From: Hetaerina americana
Lineage: Eukaryota > Arthropoda > Insecta > Odonata > Calopterygidae
DNA length: 64,000 nucleotides
Assembly (NCBI GenBank): GCA_022747635.1
Contig: JAKTNV010000023.1
Span: forward strand, 4,093,348 to 4,157,347
Direction of reading: 5' to 3'
The stretch's first letter is position 1, and the number at the start of each line of letters is the position of its first letter. The notes under the pieces are model-generated. The model searched no databases. It saw only the letters and a program-made list of their open reading frames with translations, and was not told the DNA's origin. Position numbers and translations under genes: made by a program. Shown in pieces: positions 11,900 to 22,720 of the stretch.

Positions 11900-13430
11900 A
11901 CATCCTCAGGTATGGTAAGGGCAGGTAAAGGAAACTTTGCTGGTTGCCATGAAAGAAGAAAGCTATCTGGAGAAATGCAAAGAGTTCATCACAAAAAACA
12001 CTACAGTGAAATTCCAAGTGACTCCCACCCCAAAGTTTCAGAAAGCAATCAGAACTGCGCTTAGTTCCACTCCACATATCGTACATCCTACAGAAGTTTA
12101 CAAAGTTACAGTAATGAATCCTCAAGCACCCCATTTCTTTGGACTGCCCAAACCCCACAAAATAGGCATTCCCATAAGACCAGTTGTTTCTAGTTTGCCC
12201 GCTCCATCTAGAATACTCGCAACCAGATTGGATACTTTCTTCAAAAATATCACCCTAAAATCTAATATATAAACCGGCTTCACTCCTGAATACAGTGTCA
12301 AGGACTTCCACTAGCTGGGTAACATCCTTTCAAAAAAATCACCACCACCTGGCAAACATTTGTTGGTACCTTTTGATGCGTCCAACCTATATCCCAGCAC
12401 CCCCGTAAGTAGCAGTTTCATTATTGGAAGTGCTCAACCATCTTTGGCAAAATCAACTTCTAAAACTCCTCAGAGTGAGTGGGGAACAGAATTTTTTCCT
12501 CCTCAAAGGTGGATTTTATATGTTGCCCGAGGGGTGAACCATGAGCTCCCCATTGTCTCCGCTCCTCACAGAATTAGTAATGAATGACTTGCAGGGAAAA
12601 TGCTATTCAGGAGTCGCAAACACCTGGAACTGATCGGCAGCATGATAGTTTCTTGAACTTCCTACGCCAAGGCATTAATTTCTTGTGTGGAAGAGGAGTT
12701 AATGGTCACCTCAATTTCCTTGATGTCAATATAACTACTTGTGACAATACCTATGAGTTTGCAATTTTCAGGAACACAAACTCCACAGATCAAGTAACAC
12801 ACTACACTTCCCACCACCACATCTATCAGATACCAGCTGTCTTTCATTCAATGATAAACAGAGTTATTAGCATCCCACTCTCTGTAATTAATTTCAATCC
12901 CGAACTCGAGGAAGATTAAATTTGTTGATGCTGACGATGACTACAAACTATAACTAATTGAAAATATTCTACATATTAAGCAAACTTCATATACGCAATC
13001 GCTAGTTTATACTGAAGGTGGACACAGGGAAACGGAGAAAACAAGATGGAGCAAACCAACCTTATAGAGGGAGATGTGGCCAGTGTGTTCCCTAAAGAAG
13101 AGTGTTATGTGGCTTTTAATAACAAAAAAATATGAGGAATTTATTCACAAAAACAAAAGACCCTCTTCAGCCCAAGGATAAAAAAGGTGTGTATAAATAA
13201 AAATTTGAAGATTACAATGTCATTTATTACGTTAAAACTGGAAGATTATTTAAAATAAACATTATATTGTTTTACTATGGAATATGTTGCACACTCCTAT
13301 TATTTGAAACATTTGAGGGAAGGAGGGCATATTCAGGGTTTCGAAATCCTCCATCAAGAATGACTTTTTTGGAACAACATGAGATAGAAAAAACTGTGCA
13401 AATGGACTTACGGTAAATTATAAACTATTC
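11900..13430 (+). mobile_element. decayed Penelope-like element (RT plus GIY-YIG remains)
   Basis: Plus strand with stops and frameshifts. RT: AMKEESYLEKCKEFITKNTT, VMNPQAPHFFGLPKPHK (the PxxYGLPKxHK box), PIRPVVSSLPAPSRILATRL, VPFDASNLYPSTPV (FDVxSLFTxxP), LNFLDVNITTCDNTYEFAIF and YHSMINR-like segments to about 12.92 kb. Then KKGVYK at 13,181-13,197 and VIYYVKTGRLFK near 13.24 kb recall the GIY-YIG nuclease (GVYK, YIGQTGRSFK), and KHLREGGHIQGFEILH with TFLEQHEIEK closes it near 13.40 kb. This RT plus GIY-YIG order is specific to Penelope elements. A pyrimidine-rich stretch to about 13.68 kb may be its 3' region. Confidence 0.8.
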
Positions 13431-14601
13431 CTTACATTTGCCTCTCCTTGATGTCCATTGCATCCAGTGATCCCCTCACCTCCCATTCACTTCCCTTCCT
13501 AACTAGCACCACCATCAACAACCCCCCCCCCTCCTGTGGATGGTCTCCTCAACCATTTGCTCTACCCTACATCCACACCCTCTCCCCCTTTCCCATGGCT
13601 CAGTCACTAACCTGCGACCCATTCACCCAATTTATCCTACCCCTTCACCAATTACACAAATAACATAATCTTCTTCTACGTTCCTTTTTCCCCATTACAC
13701 ACCATCTGATCCCAAATCTCTTCCTTAAAACATGGAATTTAAATTTCATTTCATTACCACTGACTTCTTCCTAAGCTCTTAATCAGTATTAGCACATTTA
13801 TTACTTTCTCAGGAAGTACAACATGACCTGTAAGTTATTTCCTGGTTTGTAAATCCATGCCCTATGGACAATTAATGCAACATTGAAAGTTTGGACCACC
13901 AGTGCCTTTTTCAGCATATGCTGTGAACTGAATCTTATGTAATTCTGAATTATTTTGCACCCACTAATTTATAGCCAGGGTAATGGCTCATTCTGTGGCA
14001 AATGAAAGGAAGTTTTGAGAACTGCACACTATACATTATAAGAAGAAAAGGTTTCAGGACTTTTCACCCAGTCAAAGTTGACTCATGAATGAAATACAAA
14101 CTTAGTGATGGCTGTGGGGTTTTACCCAAAATTCAGATACTTGCACTTACGAAATCTTCCCATGTTGAAGGCTATAATTTTACAGAGTTTCTGTCCTCAA
14201 ATTGGTGTCTCTACACAGAAATTTCTATGAAATTCTAATTTTGGTGGTTTCATAGCTTGGCTAAATGACATGGAATACCTCTCAAATAATTAGGACAATT
14301 ACAGAATTCACATCATTTTTCTGAATTTTAAGAATTGGTCGAACCAAAAAGGATTCCTTGCTGATGAAGCCACCACTTGAGCATGAATGTAAGCGCCTTG
14401 TGTACCTCACTCATTATAAAGCCATCACACATACCATGATGAATAAAATGCATAATGGATTATATATTAGGAGAAGAAATACAGATCCTAATTCATTAAC
14501 AGTATAAAATGTTTCTGCAATCACAATCACTACCAATCAGTTTAGGTAGTTGGCACTCAGTAAAAATAACACATTAAATCAGCATTACATATTTTAATTA
14601 C

Positions 14602-14805
14602 CTCCTCCCATAAAAGGGCTGCCAACTTTTTAAGGCTCACTGCACAAATGTTTTCTTCTTTCTTGGATGGCACATCAACAGCATGCTTTCCTTCATTTCT
14701 GCTTCCATTTGGTTTAGAGGCAACAATAATTGGATCACTGTTTGTAAAAACGTTGCTTGGAGTCATGTATTTACCATGCATACTTTCCCAAAATGAGTCA
14801 GGAGC
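14602..14805 (-). CDS. internal exon, 68 codons, probably of the C1-domain gene
   Basis: 204 nt between TTTTTAG (acceptor) and GTAATT (donor), phase 0 at both ends, open throughout. It encodes APDSFWESMHGKYM, a polar Ser/Asn/Lys-rich middle, and AVSLKKLAALLWEE, a predicted amphipathic helix. It joins in phase both with the 19,235 exon upstream and with the C1 exon downstream, so one transcript is plausible. I do not recognise the sequence itself. Confidence 0.55.
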
Positions 14806-15413
14806 CTAAAAAGTTGAGCATAAAAGAAACTTCATTTATTGGATTTCTTAACTTTGATTTTTCAGAAATGCATGTGGCTAGAGACTTCAAACCTTTTGTC
14901 CTTTAAGCTATTGATGTGTACTTTCTTTTGATTGCTATAATGATATTCAACAATTATTTTACGGCTTAGAAATAAAAATTAGATTTTTGGCTGAAAATTT
15001 TCATCATTTCTCAGTTTTTTATTTTTTTAATTTTAAAGCAGGGGTTGAAACCAGATAAACAACCATGTCGCCCTCCTGTACCCATTTGGTTACTCCTGCT
15101 GAGATTTTTATCATTACATGTGATGCACACAGTTCTTGACAGAGATCATAAAAATTTGGAAGAATGCAAGAGGATTTTTAAAGTGAAATTTTTTTTCATT
15201 TAAAGTTTGGTTAAATAAACTCTTCTAACAAGTGCTAAAACCATGAAATTGGAATTTTTCAAAAATCTAATGCATTTCTATTGATCCAAGTAGTACTAAA
15301 ATCGTAAAATTATACGTACATATTATTAGTGCTAATTATTAAAACTGTAAGTATAACTATTATTCTTCCATCAAAATTAAACTGCAAAAAACCTCACGAA
15401 TATCAAGAATGAG

Positions 15414-15710
15414 GGGATCAGGATGGTGCAGTGGCTAATGTACAGGCTACCCACCATGAAGACTCAGGTTCAAATCCTGGAGAAGGCAGATATTTTGCAG
15501 GGGTATCCCGATCCTTACTCGAGGTGCTTATTGGAGAGCACTTTGAGAGAATACAACGGCCATCGAATTGGACATTAAACTGCGGACCCCTTGGTACCTT
15601 TCGAGTAGGCTAATGCCGATGCCGGGTTTCTCTCCACCCTTCCTTTCCCATCCATCCCTAATGGTGCAAATGGCCTCGGCTGTCAGTCGCCTCCCATAAA
15701 AACTACAACT
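15414..15710 (+). mobile_element. tRNA-derived SINE, about 297 bp, with target duplication
   Basis: Head GGGATCAGGATGGTGCAG then TGGCTAATGTACAGGC (A box) and GGTTCAAATCCTGG (B box), body with GGTATCCCGATCC, CTGCGGACCCCTTGG and GAGTAGGCTAATGCCGATGC, tail CAGTCGCCTCCC then AAAACTACAAC. Flanks aatatcaagaatgag (15399-15413) and aatatcatgaatgag (15711-15725) form a 15-bp target-site duplication with one mismatch. Same family as the 35.5-kb copy. Confidence 0.85.
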
Positions 15711-16639
15711 AATATCATGAATGAGTACGACGTAATGCATTAGCTATCCATAAGTTTAATAATAGCTTGGGTGGTGCTAAGGTTCCCAAAGACATCACTC
15801 AGATTTTAAACCCAGAGCTCCAAGCCAATAGCCCAGCACATTACTACCACAAACTGCAGTTGAGAATTCTCAAATAAAATTATACATATCAGGTTGATAA
15901 TGGGTACAATATGGAATGGTTAATTAACGAAAATATTCATAATATTCATTCAAATTTAATATTCACTTAATGACACAATTTTCAGCATGTGTCCAGCACA
16001 TCCCTGAAAAAATCTACCTTGAATAATTGCTACAACCCCACACAAATTTCAACAGGAACAATACCACAGCCAAGAGTCCCCCTCCCTCGATAATGTCATT
16101 ATCCCAGGCAAACGATTTTAGGCTTGGATGACCTTTGTAACAGAATTTGCTTTAAAAAATGAACAAAGAGTGTGATTTTTACACGAATATTTTCCAAACT
16201 CTCACAATTAAAAAATATTCAAATAACTTCAGTGGCAGGTAAACCACTTGGTAAAATGGACTTAAGTAATCATATAGTCTGTACTTACTCTAATATATCA
16301 CTGACCCAAAATGCTTCTAATCTATTATCAACTGTGTCGTAATTGTACAAGTACACCAATAAAATTTCACTCGGTGCAAAAGTGGCTTCTGGACCCCAAC
16401 ATATGGGCCTTGACTGCAGATATTTTCAAAATGCCCACACTTTTTTTCAAACCACCATCATATGGATCCTTCAAACCTCTGCCTATGATGTATTTTTTCC
16501 CATTCTCTCCTATTACTTTTCATTTCCCTTATAAAATGCCTCACCTCAATCAACACCACCCTTGCAACTAGATCTGATCAACTTGGTGTTATACTTCTGA
16601 CAATTATTGCTCCTGCTTCGCCCATCCCCATTTCCACTA

Positions 16640-17890
16640 TTTTCAACTGATGCTTTTCAGCAGGATATTTCCCCATATTGTGGGAAGTAGGTTATCTTTT
16701 CCTTTTTTCATACCTTGTAAAACATCTTCTGTTGTGATTTACCAGCCAATCTCTTTTCTATCAATTCTGTCAACTGTCCGTGAGCCCATTATCCATCAAC
16801 AACTTCATCTTTCATCCTTCCTTTCATTTCTGAAGAGATCACTGCATTCAAGTCTTCAGGCACTCATCTCAATTGGACGTCTGCTACTTTGATATTCCAA
16901 AAGCTTTTAATAAAATTAAATCCTTCATGCAACTCTAAAAATCAAATTGGAGAATTGCTATAATATTCATGGCATATTTGTGGAAATTTTGACAACATTC
17001 ATAAAAAATAAGCAGCAAAGTGTGGTAATGTGGATCACTCCTCTGTTGCTTCTGGTGTTCCACATGGAAGTGCCCTCCATCCTTTGTTACTTGCATGGCA
17101 GATGACTTTGCCACAACATTTACCACAAAATCATGCAAAATTCTCCTCTAACCAGATCACTGCACATTATTCAAACAAGCCAAGTCCATTGATAACATTA
17201 CTAGCTTCAAGCGCCTCTAATGAACTTGCTGAGTGATCGAAGTCATCACATAAATACAATAGAAACCACTCTTCTCTTTTTTATTTCCATCAATCAATCC
17301 AAGCATATGATTATCCAATTTATGGTCATGTAATTTCAGCGGTCACAACTCAAAAAACCTAGCTGCTAACTTAGACATTCTCTTTCTAGTTAACATAAAC
17401 TTCTGTTTCCAAAGCACATTAGAAGTATTTCCTCCAAAGCAACTTCACTGGTGGATTTAATTCTTTGATACCGAGAAGCGTCCAATTTTTTGGTTTTCAT
17501 CAATTTTTGCCTCGGATTCTCCTCTCCTCGGGTACAGCTCCCAAATCCAGGCCACGTTTGAACACACTTCTCTCAAACTGCTCAACCACTTAATGATTTC
17601 ATTTCTCTTGATCATTTCCCACCATCATCCATGAATCTGTAAGTTCTCTCACTTATAGTATATGAGGCATTATCTTGGCATTTACTCCCTCGCTGATTGC
17701 CGTGCCATCAATGATACAAATGTTTTCATTAAAATCGTCAATGGCAATCATAAGTCATCTGAACTACTTTCCTTTTTCCCTCTTAGTTAAGGATGCAGCA
17801 TAATGACCCCATTCAGGGCATCGCCACTCAATTACAAAGCTCTCTTTAATCTTAAGACTTCCACCGAGATTGGACATAGATGTGTTGTTT
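16640..17890 (+). mobile_element. CR1-like LINE reverse transcriptase remnant
   Basis: Plus-strand pieces in order: CKTSSVVIYQPISFLSILS and REPIIHQQLH (RT block before the first Asp), YFDIPKAFNK (FDxxKAFD box), FLTTFIKNKQQSVV, DHSSVASGVPHGSALHPLLL (SGVPQGSVLGPLLF box), ADDF (YADD box region), and a C-terminal ending RHYLGIYSLADCRAIND, FIKIVNGNHKSSELLSFFPL. The order is that of CR1/Jockey-group LINEs. It is broken by stops and shifts; a fragment with no visible endonuclease. Confidence 0.75.
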
Positions 17891-18631
17891 CACTGAGGTA
17901 AAATAAATTACCTCATAATCCTATATGAATTATTAAATAATCTGATGGATTATCCATTTGTGTCCCAACAGATAAATGTTGATACAACAGTTAGCATCAC
18001 CCCATGTTTATCTAGTTCATCTAGTTTACATCAAATACTGAAAAAACAAATTATCTCATCAACAACTCCACTTTGAGAACTAGGAAACTTTATAACATAA
18101 CCTGGGAAAATATTGAATTATTCTTCCATGGGTTGAAAACTTTTTTAAAAGGGATTGGATGCATCTTAAATACAAACTGAATTATAACAGTTGCCTGATG
18201 TTTTTTCTATTTGCAATTCATTTTGATGCATATTCTAACCTAATTTTACTGTTATATATTCTTAAATTGTTTCCCTGTGCATGTAATTTAATTAAATATA
18301 TTTGGAAATGAACTAAATTTAAATTATGTAACCAGTGTCCATTTATAATTTGATCAAAAGCATAACCCATGCAAATAAATATTATTACAATAATTTTCAC
18401 CAAAGCACACCAAATATAACAATTAACGCTTGATATAATGAGTAAAATTATCTTGTACAACAAAGGAAAAGATACATATGAAATTCTGCTGAATTACTTT
18501 CAATGCCCAGTTTAGCATAATTAAACTATTCACTGATGTAATGACTCTGGTGGTATCACATATTAGGTAGGTCCTTTTCTGTGATGGAAAATTAAATAAC
18601 CAGATAATGTCTCAGAATGCTGGTTAGAGTT

Positions 18632-18637
18632 TTTATT
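18632..18637 (-). terminator. poly(A) signal AATAAA
   Basis: A canonical AATAAA on the minus strand (tttatt on plus) 52 nt downstream of the TAA at 18689. It supports a real transcript end for the 139-residue product. Confidence 0.5.
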
Positions 18638-18688
18638 TAGACCAATGTATACTGGTGTTGGATATAAATATTTGTAGTAAGGAAGGAA

Positions 18689-19722
18689 TTAGCGCACAAA
18701 GAGTTTAAAAATGTAGGTAATATCCGCAAGCAGCTGAATGTCTTCGTGGGAGACCATATATATCAAACAACATTTCTGTTCATTATATTCCTCTGGACTT
18801 TCAATCATTTGAACGGTGAATTTGGGGCACTTTGAGGACTTCAACTGAAACACCAACACAAAATGGTAAGCAAGCCATACACCCAAAACTATAGTTGTAC
18901 AAAGGCCATTAAAACCGAAGTTTTTTAAATATGTGAATCCATTTATACGACATATTAATTGGGAAATTGCTGAAATCTGGCCATTTGACTTATATTCTCT
19001 ATAACTGCACATATGTAAATTTAATTATATGGTGGAACTTCCTGCTAGGTCAGAAAAAGTACTAAGTTTTGGTGTCTTAAGTCACAGAGGAGAATTCATG
19101 CACATAGGCCAAAATACCTTTCCTTTCGTACATATGATTCAGGATAAATAGGTCAACAAATGAGGATATTTCTCAACATAAACGGTAAGGTTTTATTGCA
19201 ATGAATGAAAAATTTTAAAAATAACATCACAAACCTTAGAATTTTGAAAATGAACCAGCTCAATCTGCTCGGGTGGTAGACATTCCTTCTCAACGTTCGG
19301 TCTTTCTGGGCAATCGGAAGTTTGCCTTTTACTTGCCCTCCTCCTAAATGGGCTAAACACCGACCAGCTATTGAAGAAATCACCAATCCCTTGATTAAAT
19401 CTTGCATGCCAATCTTGATAGCCAAGAGGTTCTGAGCTAGCCTGTAAAACAGGGAAACGTTGGTGCTTATAAGAAAGCAATGTTCAATGCTAAACAAGCC
19501 AAACTCACTTAAAAATTTCACGGTTTTAACAAATAACAAATTACTACCCTGTGAGATTAATACAACGATGGTAACCTTAGATCATGTCACGTAGTCGTAA
19601 TATACATTTCTGAATGAAAGCGTAATCTACCATCTACAGAGTATCTCTAAACGACCTCTACATACCTCATCTCCAGGTGAAAGGCCATGATTCGGAAGTT
19701 CATTGGGTTTGCTGGACGACAT
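18689..19722 (-). CDS. unrecognised 139-residue protein, three exons
   Basis: Exons 19722..19666 (ATG, 19 codons), 19441..19235 (69 codons) and 18844..18689 (51 codons plus TAA). Junctions are GAG|GTATGT..TTACAG|GCT and AAG|GTTTGT..TTTCAG|TTG, all phase 0. The product begins MSSSKPNELPNHGL, has an aromatic patch (IGDFFNSWSVFSPFRRR) followed by a basic segment, LPPEQIELVHFQNSK at the second junction, and ends in ADITYIFKLFVR. I see no signal peptide or known domain. AATAAA at 18632-18637 lies about 50 nt after the stop, so this is a self-contained transcript. The first two exons may also be the 5' end of the C1-domain gene to the left, since all phases agree; the third exon would then be an alternative terminal exon. 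The function is unknown to me. Confidence 0.6.
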
Positions 19723-19841
19723 CACTACATCAGGATATTAACGTTCCTAACAAAATAAATTTTGAAATATCACTGAATCTACGTTAGTGTAGTTTATGGC
19801 GTAAGTGCATAATACCAGGCACTGAAAATACCTTTTCGACA

Positions 19842-19870
19842 CTATTGGGCGATTTACATCAGCCGGAAAT
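19842..19870 (-). promoter_or_regulatory. promoter-like CCAAT and ETS sites upstream of the 19.7-kb start codon
   Basis: ATTGG at 19844-19848 (CCAAT on the coding strand) and CCGGAA at 19863-19868 (ETS core) lie 120-150 bp upstream of the ATG at 19722, in a stretch somewhat richer in CpG than its surroundings. There is no obvious TATA box at a fixed distance. A second CpG-bearing block with a GACGTCA-type site lies at 20.34-20.46 kb. No transcription start can be placed from sequence alone. Confidence 0.3.
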
Positions 19871-20769
19871 GTAAGGTGGAAAGTGTCCCCAAAACGACAT
19901 TCTGTCATATTCTTCTTTCGGTACAAAATATAAAATACCGACGGAATAGAACTACAACGATAAAGTCGCAGCTAGCCTTCCATGAACATTTACAATTCCA
20001 CCAAAATCATATTTTAAAATTCGAAAATATGTTTCTCAGAGGATAATCTTTCAAATTAGATTACCCTTACCATGATAATACACAAAATATTAGGTAATGT
20101 TACGCTTGTGAGTTCGGAGGCTCGTGCCATGTCAAGATCTACATCACACCTCACCTTATGAAATAAGCAATCGAGGGGATAGAATACACATGTCCCCTGC
20201 GAACAAATTGTGTTCAAAAAACCCCTGAAATAATTATAGTAAACATTTCTATCATTTGAAGTAGTTCCGTAACCTGTTACCAGATGATGGTAGCAATCAT
20301 CGTGAGGCCTACCCTTTCTTGTTAACACTTGCTGTATTCTTTGAGAAACCCGCTCGAAGGTGGCGGTGCTTTAGTATGAAACTACGATGTAGTTGAAACT
20401 TTGATAGCTAGGTAACGCCACGACCGCATTTCTGCCGCTTGATTTTAATGACGTCTTCCAAAAGGTTCATGCTTTATACTATTTACCATTTTGCCCTGAC
20501 ATTAGGAAATCTTCGGCGATTTTCGTTGGCAATAATTATATGTTAAATGGCCGCGAAAATATAAAAAAAATAATTTAATAAATTAAATTTAAAAAAACAC
20601 AGGCGGACTGAAAATTTTCAAAATAAACCTTTTATTTCAATGCAGTATTTTGGTAGGTGGAACTAAACACTTCCAAAGATGTTGCAATATAGTTTAGGTA
20701 CTGGCTCAAGTAATAAATGGATAATATGATATTAGGATTTAAAAACTGAACCTTCAATTATTCCATTGA

Positions 20770-21090
20770 GATATGAGTAACATTATTGAAGGTTATCTAC
20801 TAATTAAAGTAGATTTTGAATGGACACAACTACCAAGTATTTCTCTGGTCTCTCCTAACAAAACGTAACCTAATATCCTACCCCCCAACAATCTCCTTCC
20901 TTACATCTAACATCCCAAATCCTATTTATGCCCCTTCCTCGTTTTGCCAACATTCTCTCTTCCATCACAGTCACATCAATCTCTCTATCAGTCCACATGC
21001 TTCACCACTATTAATCATCCAAGTACCAAACTGCAAGGGAAGCCTAAAATTCCGATCTATGTTTTTTTCTTTTTGTAGGTTGCTTTCATA
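20770..21090 (-). mobile_element. LINE 3'-end fragment
   Basis: The plus sequence gttatctactaattaaagta then ttttgaatggacacaac parallels the 43.76-43.80 kb LINE end (ggtaatctactggttaaggt, tttgtatggacataattac). The following pyrimidine-rich stretch (ctaacatcccaaatcctat, tcctcgttttgccaacattc) aligns with 43.89-43.98 kb. It is a decayed, strongly 5'-truncated copy of the same LINE family, minus strand. Confidence 0.6.
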
Positions 21091-22299
21091 GCAGAAACAA
21101 CTAAACGCATCAAGCGGTACACATTTAATAACTTCATTCACTAAATAAATGATATCATAAATGCAATTATTCCAGTTAGTTCCTTTCCTTCCGAATTCAC
21201 TATGCCAAGAAATGGCCCGAGAGGAACTATCTCACAGGGTTTGCTCGATCAGAGTAATCGTACTTCTTCATTGTCAGCGTGCAGCTTTGATAAGATTGGA
21301 AACCAATCCAATAGTTCAGTTACCTTTTTCAAAACAATGACCAAGTCGAGCCTTCAATTAAATAAATAAACCACGAAGACGAGAATGGTCATTAGAGATG
21401 AAAAAGATGTGACGGACAGCTATGCTAAAAGTCCTGAATCGCAACACGCATCAACCCTGACCGTAAGCGAGCGATTCGGAGATAACTAATATTCTTATTA
21501 AAATATTTAGATAGCTTGTGCGTAGTCGCAAAACCGCGTAATACAGAGTTCTATTAACAATTTACTCGGCAATCCTTCATGAAAAATTTTCAATTTCTTT
21601 GTTTTAACTTGGTAACATGGGCGATATTTGGGACTGGTCTTGTATTCATTTTCACTTATCGGATTATATTTAGTCTATTGATGATCCGTTTTTTTATATT
21701 TTGCTTTAATTATTAGGTCAGGTAGTGTTAAATTTCATTAATTTCAAACTTTTTATCTTATTATATGGTATATTATCCCAGAGTAATATATCCGACAGTA
21801 GTTGCTTTTAGATACGCTTTGTGTCATGCGTAGTTCATTTATAGTTATGGGTACTTTTCTTGCTGCATGAATTATATTTTTAAGTTACGCTTAGTATGAA
21901 TTGAATATATTCTACAATTAGTTTTTGTCGCAGTTTTTCCATTTTCGTTGATTTTATTACTTCTTGGGCATACTTAGTGAAACGAGGAATCTTTTTGAAG
22001 AGGTTTGGCAAACGACCTATGATTAATCGATTGGAATTGTGTAGAAAGCTACATGCCTACAAAGAACATTGTTAAATGCTTACACCCTCCAAGCACAGCA
22101 TTGTGCTTGAAGATTACTTTCTGTTATGCTTAAAAACCAAAATAAAATTTAACAAGCACACACACGAGGCATGGATACCTCCACGATGACAAAGACTATG
22201 TTCTTAACCACAAAACGCAGCACCAAACTAAGATATTTGTTCTTACCACTCCATTACAAATATCTGTATCCTATAACTTGATAAAATAAAGTTATTTTA

Positions 22300-22720
22300 T
22301 GAATTAAACTACATTCACGCGGGAGACGCCAAATTTTTTCCCCCATGGAAAGCTCCGCCTTTTCCCACCTCGTATTGAGGAAGCCTTCGGTTTTTTCAAC
22401 GAGTAAAATTGTGCTTTCTCGAAGAAATAATCATGTTACTGCGACCAAGAAAAACACGGTGTAAAAATACACTCCCGCCATGGCGTTTATTCTTCTGCTA
22501 GTTGCCTCGCTTCCAGCACTTGTAATTCTGAGGAGGCAATATAGCGGATGTACGATACACTTGTGTCCTAAATCCTGGGGCCGAGTTGAGTGAGCCCCCT
22601 CGCTGCTTAACGAGTTTGAATACCCATCAAGATGGCCTCCGCCCTAATTTGGGCGCATATGTGAAGCCTGGACACGGCTATTACATTTTTCTTAGGATAA
22701 AGATTCCACTGCAGCTATTT
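22300..22720. promoter_or_regulatory. CpG-rich, promoter-like island
   Basis: About 400 bp with many CpG dinucleotides and locally raised G+C, including caccTCGtattg, CTTTCTCGAAG, CCCGCCATGGCG and a YY1-like AAGATGGCC. The flanking kilobases are AT-rich with few CpG. No gene can be attached to it with confidence; the nearest exons on either strand are more than 2 kb away. Confidence 0.3.
22480..22593 (+). CDS. possible micropeptide or first exon, 37 codons, membrane-helix-like
   Basis: The ATG sits in a strong context (cccgccATGGcg) inside a G+C- and CpG-rich stretch at about 22.3-22.7 kb that contrasts with AT-rich flanks. The frame gives MAFILLLVASLPALVILRRQ, then a short polar tail and TGA. 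The hydrophobic N-terminus followed by RR resembles a signal anchor. No good in-frame GT donor was seen and no downstream plus-strand exons were found. It may be a short ORF in the 5' region of an unannotated transcript. Confidence 0.2.
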   Translation: MAFILLLVASLPALVILRRQYSGCTIHLCPKSWGRVE

